Counted from the first letter of the stretch, positions 1-8,135 are shown. The stretch is DNA of 37,188 nt from Thermoplasmata archaeon (GCA_021827405.1 JAKAVY010000016.1:1-37188); one strand, 5' to 3'. The notes: a model not told the origin generated them from the letters alone. Numbers and translations are program-made.

Positions 1-849
1 CACCAGCACCAGGGCGGCGGGGCATTCGTAGGTCTCCCGGGACTTGATACCGACCACCCGGTCCTCCACGTGGTCGATCCGACCGACCCCGTGGGCGCCG
101 GCCCGCCGGTTGAGCTCCTGGATGAGCGGGACGGGCGCGAGGGGGCGTCCATCGAGCCGCTCGGGGACCCCCCGGACGAACCCCACGCTGACCTCCTCGG
201 GTTCACGGGGCCAGCGGTCCGGATGCCCCGTCCACTGGAAGACCTCCTCCGGGGGAGGGCTCGCCGGGTCCTCCAGGCTCCCCCCCTCGATGGACCGTCC
301 CCACAGGTTCTCGTCCACGGAATAAGGGGACTCCGGCTTCACGTGGATCCGCAGCCGGTGCTCGGCCGCGTAGGCGATCTCGTCCGCCCGGTTCATGTTC
401 CACTCCCGCACCGGGGCCACCACCCTGAGGTGAGGGGCCAGGGTCTGGACGCCGAGATCGAACCGGACCTGGTCGTTCCCCTTTCCGGTGCAGCCGTGGG
501 CCACCGCGTCGGCCTTGCTCCGGAGCGCGGCCTGCACTAGGTGGCGCACGATGAGGGGACGGGCCAGGGCCGTGGACAAGGGGTAGGTCCCCTGGTACAG
601 GCAGTTCGCCTTGAGCGCCGGGAAGAGGAACTCTTCCGCCAGCGTCTCGCGGGCGTCCACGAAGAGCGCCTCTCGTGCCCCGTTCGCCCGGGCGCGCTCC
701 AAGGCGTCCCCCAGTTCCCCTTCCTGGCCCACGTTCACCGTAAGCGTCGTCACCTCGGCCCCGTAATGCTCCCGGATCCAGGGGATCGCCACAGAGGTGT
801 CCAATCCGCCGGAGTAGGCCAAGACCACGTGCTCGAGCTTCCCGTTCAT
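1..849 (-). CDS. argG: Argininosuccinate synthase, C-terminus beyond the left edge
   Basis: Joins citrulline and aspartate with ATP to give argininosuccinate, the penultimate step of arginine synthesis, in the cytosol. The 283 visible residues start with the N-type ATP pyrophosphatase P-loop AYSGGLDTS (residues 10-18) and continue with typical ArgG blocks such as HGCTGKGNDQVRF and EWNMNRADEI. The frame is open at base 1, so roughly the last third of the usual ~400-residue protein is missing from the window. The ATG at 847-849 is preceded on the minus strand by a GAGG stretch and lies 9 nt after the argB stop, so it is the last visible gene of argC-argJ-argB-argG. Confidence is high from motifs and context. 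Confidence 0.97.
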   Translation of the reverse strand, partial: MNGKLEHVVLAYSGGLDTSVAIPWIREHYGAEVTTLTVNVGQEGELGDALERARANGAREALFVDARETLAEEFLFPALKANCLYQGTYPLSTALARPLIVRHLVQAALRSKADAVAHGCTGKGNDQVRFDLGVQTLAPHLRVVAPVREWNMNRADEIAYAAEHRLRIHVKPESPYSVDENLWGRSIEGGSLEDPASPPPEEVFQWTGHPDRWPREPEEVSVGFVRGVPERLDGRPLAPVPLIQELNRRAGAHGVGRIDHVEDRVVGIKSRETYECPAALVLV

Positions 850-858
850 CCTCGTACC

Positions 859-1734
859 TCAGACTCCCTCGCTTCCCGTACGGGCGGGGGAGAAGAGCGA
901 GGGAAGACCCCTCTTCGGGCGGGGGGACGAGCGGGGCCCGCCCTGGTCGGGGAAAGGGCGGGGGATGCCTGTCCCCCGGAGCCCGCTCACGGAGGCCAGG
1001 GAGAGTTGACCGATCCCGGCCCATGGGCAGCCGCCCTCCAGGGCCTCGATGGCCCCGGTGAGCTTCGGGATCATCCCGTCCCGGGCGGTCCCGTCCTCGA
1101 CCCAGGCCCGCGCCTCCAACAGGTCCAACGAGTCGCGGTAGGTCCCTTGGGCATCCCGCACCCCCGGGACGTCGGTGATCAGCAAGAGAGGGGACTTCAG
1201 GGTCCGCGCGAGCCCCCCCGCGAAGAGGTCTGCGTTCACATTCAGCACCCTCCCTTCGGGCCCCGCGGCCAGCGGGGCCAGGACCGGGACGAGCCCTTGC
1301 CGCAACCAGCCAGAGATCCAGTCCCCCCGGACCACGGTCGGCCTCCCGACGAGGCCCAGGCGCGCCCGGTCGAGGAACTCCGCCTTCACCAGCCCCCCGC
1401 CAACCCCCGACGTCCCGAAGGCTTCGACCCCGGCCGCGCCCAGCGCCTGGAGGAGCCGGACCTGGACCGGCCCCAGAAGCACCGCCTGAACGAGAGGTAA
1501 CAGTTCTTCCGTGGTCTTCCGTTGCCCGTCCACCTTCTCGCTACCCAGGTCCAACCGCCGGGCCCACTCGGTCACCTCCTCGCCGCCTCCGTGGACGATC
1601 ACCAGGGAGGTCCCCCGGTCCCTTTGCTCCCGGACCCAGCGGGCCAATGCCTCGAGCGACGGGCCCGGCGCGACCTCGCGCCCTCCGACCTTGACCACCC
1701 AGCTCCGAGGGGCGGTCCCGGAGACTCCCGTCAT
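859..1734 (-). CDS. argB: Acetylglutamate kinase
   Basis: Phosphorylates N-acetylglutamate, the second step of the acetylated arginine route. The 291 residues carry the amino-acid kinase fold: VVKVGG near residue 13, the substrate loop VHGGGEE, GQRKTT, the NVNAD motif, LLITDVPGV and GMIPKL near the C-terminal lobe. The ATG overlaps the argJ stop by 4 nt (ATGA), which decides the start; the same frame stays open far upstream but that part is antisense of argJ. Family members normally stop shortly after the last strand (here GLRGTGI). This protein has about 33 more residues rich in Pro, Arg and Gly before the stop 9 nt ahead of argG, so the tail is odd. The related LysZ of the LysW pathway is less likely because argJ and argG are in the operon and no lysW is seen. 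Confidence 0.95.
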   Translation of the reverse strand: MTGVSGTAPRSWVVKVGGREVAPGPSLEALARWVREQRDRGTSLVIVHGGGEEVTEWARRLDLGSEKVDGQRKTTEELLPLVQAVLLGPVQVRLLQALGAAGVEAFGTSGVGGGLVKAEFLDRARLGLVGRPTVVRGDWISGWLRQGLVPVLAPLAAGPEGRVLNVNADLFAGGLARTLKSPLLLITDVPGVRDAQGTYRDSLDLLEARAWVEDGTARDGMIPKLTGAIEALEGGCPWAGIGQLSLASVSGLRGTGIPRPFPDQGGPRSSPRPKRGLPSLFSPARTGSEGV

Positions 1735-2975
1735 GTCCGGTACTGGGCGTTGATCTGGACGTACGCGTAGGACAGGTCGCATCCCCAGGCGGTGGCCGAG
1801 GCGGGCCCCTCTCCGAGCTTCACTTCCAGGACCACCTCCTCCAGCCGCTGTAGGACGGAGTGCAGGCGCTTCCCTTGGCCGTTCTCCAGCCCGGGCAGGG
1901 GCATGCCGGACTGGATGAGGGGCCAGCGACGGGACCCCTCCACCAGGTCCACCCCCAGACGGTCCGCCTCGAAGTCCGCCCCGGAATACCCCAAGGCGGC
2001 GGCGATCCGGCCCACGTTCGGATCCGCCCCGAAGAGCGCCGTCTTTACCAAGAGGGAGCTGGCGACGGCCCGCGCGGCCCGGCGCGCCTCGCCGACGTCG
2101 TGGGCGCCCTCGACCCGCACGGTGAGCAGCTTCGTGGCCCCCTCCCCGTCCCGGGCTACGGACCGGGCCAGTTGCTCGAGCACGGACCCGAAGGCCTGGC
2201 GAAGCGCCGGCTCGTCGTCGGCCAGCGGTCCTCCGGCCGCCCCGTTGGCCAGGGCCAACAGGGTATCGTTCGTGGACGTGTCCCCATCCACGCTGACCAT
2301 GTTGAACGTGCGATCGGCCTCCCGGTGCAGGATCTGCTCGAGCCCCGGGCGGCTCACCCGCGCATCGGTCGTAAGGAAGGCGAGCGTGGTCGCGTGGGGC
2401 GCCCCAAGCGCCGGGGCGATCATCCCGCTGCCTTTGGCCATGCCCCCCACGTGCACCCGGGTGCCGTCCGAGAGGCGGACGGAGACCCCCGCCTCCTTGG
2501 CCGTCGTGTCCGTGGTGAGGATGGCCTGGGCCGCCCGGTGCGCGCCCTCCGGGGAGCGCTCCAGCCGGGAGGCGAGCACGGGCAGGGCCCCCAGGACCTT
2601 CGGTACCGGGATGCGGGGCCCGATCACTCCCGTGGCGGCGTGCAGGACAGACCCAAAGGGGACTCCCAAGGCCTTCGCGGTGGCGTCCATCACCTGTCGG
2701 CTGTCCTCCTCGCCGGCGGTACCGGTCATGGCGTTCGCCACGCCGGAGACCACCACCACCGCCCGGGCGTCCTCCGCGTGGTCGTGGAGTTGCCGGGCCG
2801 TCAGGACCACCGGGGCGGCCTTGACCCGGTTGGTGGTGAACAGGCCCGCCGCGGTGGCGGGCCGCTCGCTCACCAGCAAGGCGAGGTCGGGTCGGAGGGA
2901 CCTCTTGATCCCGCAGGACATCCCGCCGGCCAAGAATCCCTTGGGAAGGGTGACGCCCGGGGCCGGGGCGCTCAT
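1731..2975 (-). CDS. argJ: Glutamate N-acetyltransferase / ornithine acetyltransferase
   Basis: Moves the acetyl group from N-acetylornithine to glutamate, giving the cyclic version of arginine synthesis; it may also use acetyl-CoA. The 414-residue length is normal. ArgJ proteins cut themselves before a threonine that becomes the new N-terminal nucleophile. Here KGSGMIAP (181-188) is followed by ALGAPH and then AT (195-196) and TLAFLTTDA, so Thr196 is the expected nucleophile. The oxyanion-hole region is present as ATGVIG (114-119). Compared with the usual KGSGMIxPxMATML, about four residues are inserted just before the cleavage site. The start overlaps the argC stop by ATGA and the end overlaps the argB start by ATGA, so translation is probably coupled. 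Confidence 0.96.
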   Translation of the reverse strand: MSAPAPGVTLPKGFLAGGMSCGIKRSLRPDLALLVSERPATAAGLFTTNRVKAAPVVLTARQLHDHAEDARAVVVVSGVANAMTGTAGEEDSRQVMDATAKALGVPFGSVLHAATGVIGPRIPVPKVLGALPVLASRLERSPEGAHRAAQAILTTDTTAKEAGVSVRLSDGTRVHVGGMAKGSGMIAPALGAPHATTLAFLTTDARVSRPGLEQILHREADRTFNMVSVDGDTSTNDTLLALANGAAGGPLADDEPALRQAFGSVLEQLARSVARDGEGATKLLTVRVEGAHDVGEARRAARAVASSLLVKTALFGADPNVGRIAAALGYSGADFEADRLGVDLVEGSRRWPLIQSGMPLPGLENGQGKRLHSVLQRLEEVVLEVKLGEGPASATAWGCDLSYAYVQINAQYRT

Positions 2976-3982
2976 GGTCCGAGCCCTCCCCGGGGGAGTC
3001 CCTCGTCCTCCGGGAGTCCCAGCATGAGGTTGGCGTTCTGGATGGCCTGCCCCGCCCCCCCCTTGACAAGGTTGTCCAGAGCGCTGTATACGATCCCCGA
3101 GGGGGGAGAGGACTCCAGCGCCAACAGACAGCGGTTGGACCCGACGGCCCAAGGGAGCCGCGGGACCGGGCCCACCCGGACGAATGGGCTCTTTCCGTAG
3201 AACCCCTGGAACGCCGGTGCCCAGGCGTCGAACTGGCCAGGGCTGACCCCGGGGAGGTAGACCGACGAGAGGAGACCTCGCACCACGGGGACCAGGTGCG
3301 GAGAGAAAGTGACCCCGGGGGTCGCCCCCAGCGCCGCCAGCTCCTGGAGGATCTCGGGCAGGTGACGGTGGTGCCCCCCTCCGTAGGGGTTCACCGAGGC
3401 ACCGGCGACCGAATGATGGGTCGCCGGTCCCGGGCTCGCGCCCGCCCCTGAGCTCCCGCTCTTGGCATCGATGATGACGTGCCCGGGTAAGAGTCCCGCC
3501 CGGGCCAAAGGGGCCAGCGCGAGGAGGGCGGAGGTGGGGTAGCAACCCGGGTTGGCCACGAGCGGGGAGCGCCGGATCCGTTCCCGGTTCAGCTCCGGGA
3601 GACCGTAGACGGCCTCGGAGAGCCCCTCCGGGTCGGTGTGGGCCCGGCCGTAGGTCTCCTGATAGATCCGGGGGTCCTGGAGGCGGTAATCCGGCCCGAG
3701 GTCCACCACTTTGATCCCTCGGGCACGAAGACCCGGGACCACCGCGAGGGCCTCCCCGGGGGGAAGGGCCAGGAACACGAGCTCCCCGGTGAGCCCTCCC
3801 GGATCCTCGAGGAGGACCTGGTCGTCCGCATCGGCGAGGAACGGGAGGACGTCCGAGAGCCGGGCCCCGCCATGGCTTCGGCTCACCACTTGCGTTACCT
3901 GGACCTCCGGGTGGTCCGCGAGGAGGCGGAGCAACTCCCCGCCCAAGTAGCCGGTGGCCCCCACTACGCCCACGTCGTGCAC
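2972..3982 (-). CDS. argC: N-acetyl-gamma-glutamyl-phosphate reductase
   Basis: NADPH-dependent reduction of N-acetylglutamyl phosphate to the semialdehyde, the third step of arginine synthesis. The 336 residues show the N-terminal Rossmann motif GATGYLGGEL (8-17), the catalytic-cysteine block NPGCYPT, KSGSSGAG and the histidine block HHRHLPEI. It is the first gene of the arg cluster proper. The next gene upstream on the same strand, the ACT-domain protein, ends 162 nt before the start. I see no TATA-like element in that gap, so arg transcription may begin further upstream, ahead of the sppA-like gene. Confidence 0.97.
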   Translation of the reverse strand: MHDVGVVGATGYLGGELLRLLADHPEVQVTQVVSRSHGGARLSDVLPFLADADDQVLLEDPGGLTGELVFLALPPGEALAVVPGLRARGIKVVDLGPDYRLQDPRIYQETYGRAHTDPEGLSEAVYGLPELNRERIRRSPLVANPGCYPTSALLALAPLARAGLLPGHVIIDAKSGSSGAGASPGPATHHSVAGASVNPYGGGHHRHLPEILQELAALGATPGVTFSPHLVPVVRGLLSSVYLPGVSPGQFDAWAPAFQGFYGKSPFVRVGPVPRLPWAVGSNRCLLALESSPPSGIVYSALDNLVKGGAGQAIQNANLMLGLPEDEGLPRGGLGP

Positions 3983-4144
3983 GTTCTGTCGCTCCGAGCT
4001 GGGTTCTCAGGGGTCCTGCGCAGACAGAGCACGGAGGGCTCATCTCTCTTCAGTCCCGGCGGGAACGCGAGCGCAGAGGGGCGTCCCCCGGCGAGCGTCG
4101 TGTTCCCCGGGGGTCCGGCCCCTGGGGCCGGGGTCGCCGGGGCA
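3983..4144. other. Gap between the ACT gene and argC, with a GC palindrome
   Basis: A 162-nt non-coding stretch. At 4115-4131 it holds a perfect palindrome of 8-bp arms, CCGGCCCC and GGGGCCGG, around one base. On the minus strand this lies 14 nt after the stop of the ACT-domain gene, where a 3'-end hairpin would be. No poly-T run or TATA box is visible. It may separate the ACT gene from the arg genes or may process a common transcript. Confidence 0.45.
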
Positions 4145-4867
4145 TCACGGATGTCGCAAGAGCGACTCCGGGTCTTCCATCTCGTCGCCCGGGTGGGGGT
4201 GGATCAATTCGCCCAGCACCTGGAAGGCGTTGAGCAGGTCTTTCTCCTTCAGCACGAACGTGCTGTCCGTGTGGGAGCTCACGATCTCCAGGCAGTTGAT
4301 CCCTCGACGCGAGAGGGCCCCGGACAGGAACGCGAGGACCCCCGGAGTCTCCACGATGGTCTTGGGGGACCGCACCGTGAGGGCGGCCAGGCCCCGGAAC
4401 ACCTCGAGGACGAAGTCCTTGCCCAGCCCGTGGACCACGTCGGTGAGCAGGTCGTCCTCCAAGAGCACGGTGAGGGCCCCGGGGCCCTGGATGAGCTGGA
4501 GGAGATGGCGTCGGTCCTTCAAGAGGGCCCCGGCCGCCTCGTCCACCTTGAGCAGGGCTTCCCAGTCGTTCCGTGCGGTGACGATGGCCACCCGGGTCCG
4601 CACCTCCAGCCGGCTGCCCCGGATCACCTTGAGGAGGCCGGCGTCCTGGAGGGCCTCCTGGGACATCTGGCGCTGGTAGCGCCGGCAGGCGACGGTGACG
4701 GCCTCCTCGTTCTTGAGACCGCGTTCCTCCTGGATCCGGCGGGCCAGGGCGGTGAAGTTCACCACGTCCAGGCTCAAGCAGTCCCGGATGGACGGGTGCT
4801 CATCGATGTACCGACGTGTCACGTCGGCGGCCGTGGGGCCTTCCGGCTTGGGGACCCGGCGGGGCAT
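4145..4867 (-). CDS. ACT-domain protein, putative regulator of amino-acid metabolism
   Basis: Resembles the archaeal family described as predicted regulators of amino-acid metabolism with an ACT domain (COG2150 type). The 240 residues start with an N-terminal region, ADVTRRYIDEHPSIRDCLSL (14-33), followed by a helical section VNFTALARRI that is characteristic of this group. The C-terminal third, from about TIVETPGVLAFLSGALSRRG, is an ACT domain of the kind that binds amino acids. No catalytic motif is seen. It sits directly upstream of the arginine genes on the same strand, so arginine or a related amino acid is a reasonable ligand; that is inference. It follows the sppA-like gene by 49 nt and is probably cotranscribed with it. 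Confidence 0.75.
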   Translation of the reverse strand: MPRRVPKPEGPTAADVTRRYIDEHPSIRDCLSLDVVNFTALARRIQEERGLKNEEAVTVACRRYQRQMSQEALQDAGLLKVIRGSRLEVRTRVAIVTARNDWEALLKVDEAAGALLKDRRHLLQLIQGPGALTVLLEDDLLTDVVHGLGKDFVLEVFRGLAALTVRSPKTIVETPGVLAFLSGALSRRGINCLEIVSSHTDSTFVLKEKDLLNAFQVLGELIHPHPGDEMEDPESLLRHP

Positions 4868-4916
4868 GGTCGGACGCCAGACGCCCGAGAGGGCTTCAAG
4901 CTGTGCCCCGGTCCCG

Positions 4917-5717
4917 CTACCGGAACCGGCCGCCCCTCATCCAGAGTTCGGAGATCCGCTCTCCGAGGGAGATTCCCAGCCCCTCCCCCACTCCCCGGCC
5001 GAGGGAAGCGAGCGGACCGCCGAGGATCCGCTCGAGCAAAGGCCTCGGGGGGGAGAGCTCGACGCGCCGCCGGGGGGAGATGCCGGTGTTCCGCGCCAGT
5101 TCCTCCCAGGCCGCCTCCCGGTCCCCCAGCGCGTCGACGAGCCCAAGGGCTAGCGCCTGCCGTCCGGTCCAGAACTCCCCGGTGGCCAGGGGGATCACCT
5201 TCTCCCGGGCCATCCGGCGCTCCCGGGCCACGGTGTCGATGAAGCTCTGATAGATCACGTCGGTGACGCGGCCGAGCTTCTCGCGCTCCTCCTCGGTGAG
5301 GGGGCGGAGCCCCTGATAGGCGTCCTTGTGCCGTCCCTGATGGAGCAGTTCCACCTGGACGCCCAGCCTCTCGAGGAGTCCCTGGACCGCGACATGGGGC
5401 ATGACCACCCCGATGGACCCGACCTCCGACTCCTCGTAGGCAAAGATCCGGTGGGCCCCCAGGGCGGCCAGGTAGGCGCCGGAGGCCGCCAGCGACCCCA
5501 CGGAGGCGACCACCGGTTTGACCGCCGCCACCCGCTTGATCCCCAGGTAAAGGTCCTGGGAGGCCACCACTTCCCCGCCGCCGCTGGAAATATCCACCAG
5601 AAGGCCCCGGAACTTCGCGCGTCGCCGGACCTCCTCGAGCCGTCTCAGCAGGGGTTCCACCGAGCGTTCCCGGAGCGCCCCCCGGACCTTTAGCTGGGCG
5701 AGCAAGGGGCCGACCAT
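4917..5717 (-). CDS. sppA: Signal peptide peptidase SppA-like serine protease (S49), no membrane anchor
   Basis: S49-family protease that normally degrades leftover signal peptides at the membrane using a Ser-Lys dyad. In these 266 residues the nucleophile is Ser79 in SLAASGAYLAA, and the general base is Lys131 in GRHKDAYQGLRPLTEEE. GSIGVVMP (100-107) is the usual block between them. Most archaeal SppA proteins have an N-terminal transmembrane segment. Here the protein begins with a short polar stretch (MVGPLLAQLKVRG) and goes straight into the fold, and a TATA box 25 nt upstream fixes the ATG. The protein therefore looks soluble or peripherally bound. It heads the minus-strand unit that continues with the ACT protein. 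Confidence 0.9.
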   Translation of the reverse strand: MVGPLLAQLKVRGALRERSVEPLLRRLEEVRRRAKFRGLLVDISSGGGEVVASQDLYLGIKRVAAVKPVVASVGSLAASGAYLAALGAHRIFAYEESEVGSIGVVMPHVAVQGLLERLGVQVELLHQGRHKDAYQGLRPLTEEEREKLGRVTDVIYQSFIDTVARERRMAREKVIPLATGEFWTGRQALALGLVDALGDREAAWEELARNTGISPRRRVELSPPRPLLERILGGPLASLGRGVGEGLGISLGERISELWMRGGRFR

Positions 5718-5738
5718 GTCCCCGAGAGGGCCCGGGAG

Positions 5739-5745
5739 CTATATG
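5739..5745 (-). promoter_or_regulatory. TATA box of the sppA-like gene
   Basis: On the minus strand this reads CATATAG in an otherwise GC-rich stretch. Its centre is 25 nt before the ATG at 5717, which places the transcription start at or next to the start codon, so the mRNA should be leaderless. Confidence 0.65.
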
Positions 5746-5812
5746 GAACTCCGGGGGAAGGGAGGACAGTGGTCCCCCATCTTAGCCCGGGGGGAGGGGG
5801 TTTGCCGCAAGC

Positions 5813-5819
5813 CCTATCT
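5813..5819 (+). promoter_or_regulatory. TATA-like element of mscS
   Basis: CCTATCT centred 26 nt upstream of the ATG at 5842. This predicts a leaderless transcript and supports that ATG over the in-frame start at 5716. Confidence 0.5.
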
Positions 5820-5841
5820 CCCGGGCGAGTTGGGAACGCCC

Positions 5842-6759
5842 ATGGCCTCCCCCTCGCATCCGGTCCGGACGTTGGAATGGGCGGTCCTGGGCCTGGTCCT
5901 CATCTTCGTGCTCGGGTTCGTGGCCTACGAGGTGGTCTCCGCCTACCACCTCCTTCCCCTCTCCTTCCACGAGGTCTTTCTCATCCTCCTGACCGTCGTC
6001 CTGGGGGCCCTGGTCATCCGGCTCCTCGACCGGGCGGTGGCCCGGGCCGGCCACCGCTGGCAAAACCCCCGGCGGACCTCCCTGGCCCGCAGCGTGGTCA
6101 GCTTCGCGGCGTACATCCTCCTCGCGGTGGTGGTCATCGGCGAGGTCGGGGTCGGGGGGGTGGAGCTCCTCGCGGCCGGCGGGTTCCTCGGGATCATCTT
6201 AGGCCTGGCCAGCCAGACCGCCCTCGCCAACCTCGTGGCGGGCATCGTGCTGCTGTTCGTCCGGCCCATGGCCCCCCAGGACCGGGTGACCGTCACCACC
6301 TGGCAGTATGGTCTGCTCGCCCCGGCCTACCCTCCCAAGTTCTACTCCCAGGACTTCCTGATCCCCGGGTTCACCGGGGAGGTGGTGCGGCTGGGGATCA
6401 TGTACTCGGACCTCCGGCTGGATGACGGGACCCTCATCAAGATCCCCAACAACATCCTCATCCAGGCCGCGGTGGTGGTCCACCCGGTGGAGGGGCGCTG
6501 GGTCCGGGTGAAGTACGAGGTACCCCCCACGGTGGACCCCGCGCTGCTCATCCCCCGGGTCAAGGAAGCCCTCGCCCATGACCCGTGGATCCTCGAGCCG
6601 GACCGGGTGCAGGTCTACGTGGACCAGGCCACCCAGACCTCCTACGTGATCTCGTTGGACGCCCATTGTCGGGGCACCCTGGAGGGACCTCCCCGCAGCT
6701 CCATCCTCATGACCCTCATGAGGCTGGTCCGGACCGCCCCGAAAGCGACGGGAAACTGA
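5842..6759 (+). CDS. mscS: MscS-family small-conductance mechanosensitive channel
   Basis: Membrane channel that opens under tension to release solutes during osmotic downshock. The 305 residues begin with hydrophobic helices at about 12-34, 43-63 and 84-104, then the glycine/alanine-rich pore helix GGFLGIILGLASQTALANLVAGI (written in part: GGFLGI, LASQTALANL; about 113-135). The cytosolic beta domain follows, with DGTLIKIPNNILIQAAVV. Compared with the bacterial protein, the beta domain carries an extra ~25-residue loop containing YGLLAPAYPPKFYSQDFLIPGF. I recall this loop in archaeal members. The start is chosen by the TATA-like element and because the upstream in-frame residues look non-coding. 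An osmotic-release channel near trehalose genes fits osmoadaptation, though it is not in their operon. Confidence 0.93.
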   Translation: MASPSHPVRTLEWAVLGLVLIFVLGFVAYEVVSAYHLLPLSFHEVFLILLTVVLGALVIRLLDRAVARAGHRWQNPRRTSLARSVVSFAAYILLAVVVIGEVGVGGVELLAAGGFLGIILGLASQTALANLVAGIVLLFVRPMAPQDRVTVTTWQYGLLAPAYPPKFYSQDFLIPGFTGEVVRLGIMYSDLRLDDGTLIKIPNNILIQAAVVVHPVEGRWVRVKYEVPPTVDPALLIPRVKEALAHDPWILEPDRVQVYVDQATQTSYVISLDAHCRGTLEGPPRSSILMTLMRLVRTAPKATGN

Positions 6760-6771
6760 GAGAGGCGCCGG

Positions 6772-6785
6772 CCGGGCTGGCCCGG
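6772..6785. repeat. GC hairpin after mscS
   Basis: Inverted repeat CCGGGC-TG-GCCCGG beginning 13 nt after the mscS stop. One of several short-loop GC palindromes placed just after stop codons in this window. Possible 3'-end structure; no T-run follows. Confidence 0.4.
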
Positions 6786-6839
6786 TAGGGGTGGGGGCGG
6801 GGATTCCGTTCATCTACTGTCCCGGTTTCCCGGGGACCA

Positions 6840-8012
6840 TTGCACCCGGTTCCCCTGGGCCTCGGCAGCGCGTTCGTCGGGTTCGTGACGGCGAAGAACT
6901 CCTTCTCCATCCTTCTGGACCTGTTGGCGCTCGCGTCCTTCCTGGTCCCCTGGCTGGTCCGGCGGTCGCGTGTCGCCTATGCACGGGCCCTCCCGTACGT
7001 GGCCGCGTTCTCCCTCGCGCTGGGGGTCTTCTCCATCGGGACCGGGATCTTCAACAATGGGACCGACGAGCCGTACGCGGCCGCCTACTGGTTGGGCGTT
7101 CTCCTCAGCGGGCATAATCCGTACATTTACCACTTGACCATCACGTACACCCAGTACCAGCTCTTCCCTCCCCCGGAGTTCCGGACCCTCTCCCCGACCA
7201 CCACCTTCGTGTACATGCCCCTCGCGGCCTTCCTGGACATCCCCGGGGGAGGGACGGGTTTCAAGGCGTTCTCCCTCCTGCTCTGGGCGGGCACGCTCTA
7301 TCTGGTCCGGCGGGAGCGCTGGACCGCGCTCGTCTGGGGAAGCCCGGTGATCGCGCTCATGGCCGCCAACGGCTTCAACGACACGGTGGCCATCCTGCTC
7401 CTGACGGTGGCCCTGGTGCGCCCGGGGCCCTTCGCCACCTCGAAGGCCGCCGAGTATGTCGCCTTCGGGATGAAGCAGTTCGCGCCCTACCTCATGGGGG
7501 TCTACTACTTCGCCCGGCGCCAGTGGTTGAACATCGGGGCCACGTTGGGGGTGACCTTCCTCCTCCTCCTCCCGTTCATCCTTTGGGGCCCGGCCTTCGA
7601 TGTCCTCTGCACGGCGTTCGTGGTGGTCCCGTTCCACTCCTGCCCGGCGTCCTATCCCCTGCCCATGGCCGCCGTCGTGCATTGGAACTACTACTTCTGG
7701 CCGGTCTGGCTGGGGGCGCTCTTCCTTCCGCGCCTCTCCCGGTGGGTCCGCTCGGAGGTCGGTCGCTCCCACTACGCCTGGGCGACCCGGTGGGTAGCGC
7801 CGGGTCGACCGGGGCTCTGGGGTCATATTCGGTTGACGGTGGCCTACGTCCTGGCCTATCTGCATTGGTGGGTCCGTCCCCGCTATGCCCTGGCGGGGGG
7901 AGGAGCGCCCGAGAGGGCGGGTCCCTCCCGAGGGAGTTCCCCTACGGAGCCCGAAGACCCGTTCGGGGACTGGGCCCCCCCGTCCCCTACGGCCCCATCC
8001 CCCGCTCCTTGA
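6840..8012 (+). CDS. Polytopic membrane protein, GT-C/GT87-like glycosyltransferase candidate
   Basis: A 390-residue protein with about nine or ten hydrophobic segments spread over residues 20-345 and a Pro/Ser-rich hydrophilic tail (about 350-390). An early extracytoplasmic loop contains TDEPY (75-79), and GHNPY (91-95) follows. The G-x-NPY signature recurs in lipid-linked-sugar membrane mannosyltransferases of the GT87 (DUF2029) kind, which use polyprenyl-phosphate sugars. No other catalytic motif is certain. The start is the TTG at 6840; an AT-rich element (TCATCTA, 6810-6816) lies 27 nt upstream, and a GTG some 15 codons in is the alternative. The next plus-strand genes are a nucleotide-sugar SDR and a polyprenyl-phosphate-type GT2, which supports a role in building surface glycans. 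Confidence 0.7.
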   Translation: MHPVPLGLGSAFVGFVTAKNSFSILLDLLALASFLVPWLVRRSRVAYARALPYVAAFSLALGVFSIGTGIFNNGTDEPYAAAYWLGVLLSGHNPYIYHLTITYTQYQLFPPPEFRTLSPTTTFVYMPLAAFLDIPGGGTGFKAFSLLLWAGTLYLVRRERWTALVWGSPVIALMAANGFNDTVAILLLTVALVRPGPFATSKAAEYVAFGMKQFAPYLMGVYYFARRQWLNIGATLGVTFLLLLPFILWGPAFDVLCTAFVVVPFHSCPASYPLPMAAVVHWNYYFWPVWLGALFLPRLSRWVRSEVGRSHYAWATRWVAPGRPGLWGHIRLTVAYVLAYLHWWVRPRYALAGGGAPERAGPSRGSSPTEPEDPFGDWAPPSPTAPSPAP

Positions 8013-8041
8013 CCGCGCTCGCGAGGCCGGAGAGAGGCGAG

Positions 8042-8055
8042 GCGGACCGGTCCGC
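8042..8055. repeat. Perfect 14-nt palindrome after the GT-C-like gene
   Basis: GCGGACC-GGTCCGC begins 30 nt after the stop at 8012. It shares its arm GCGGACC with the palindrome after the thioredoxin gene (27334-27350). Possible 3'-end hairpin, or a protein-binding site upstream of the SDR gene promoter. Confidence 0.4.
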
Positions 8056-8126
8056 TCCTTTCCCGGGCGGGGAGGCTTCGTAGGGACGCTGGGCGCGAGG
8101 GTCGCCCTTTCCCTGAGGACGCAGGG

Positions 8127-8135
8127 CTTTCATAG
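8127..8135 (+). promoter_or_regulatory. TATA-like element of the SDR gene
   Basis: CTTTCATAG-like AT-rich core centred about 28 nt upstream of the GTG at 8159. It predicts a leaderless or nearly leaderless transcript and supports the GTG start. Confidence 0.45.

Noticed and set aside
859-3069. One 736-residue minus-strand frame containing ArgB
   Set aside because: Only the last 291 residues are ArgB; the first part is antisense-frame overlap with argJ. The ATGA overlap at 1731-1734 marks the start.
1731-4043. One 770-residue minus-strand frame containing ArgJ
   Set aside because: The segment before 2975 is out of frame with argC and looks non-coding; ArgJ starts at the ATG overlapping the argC stop.
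5716-5841. MscS start at 5716
   Set aside because: The extra 42 residues are not protein-like and the TATA-like element fits ATG 5842.
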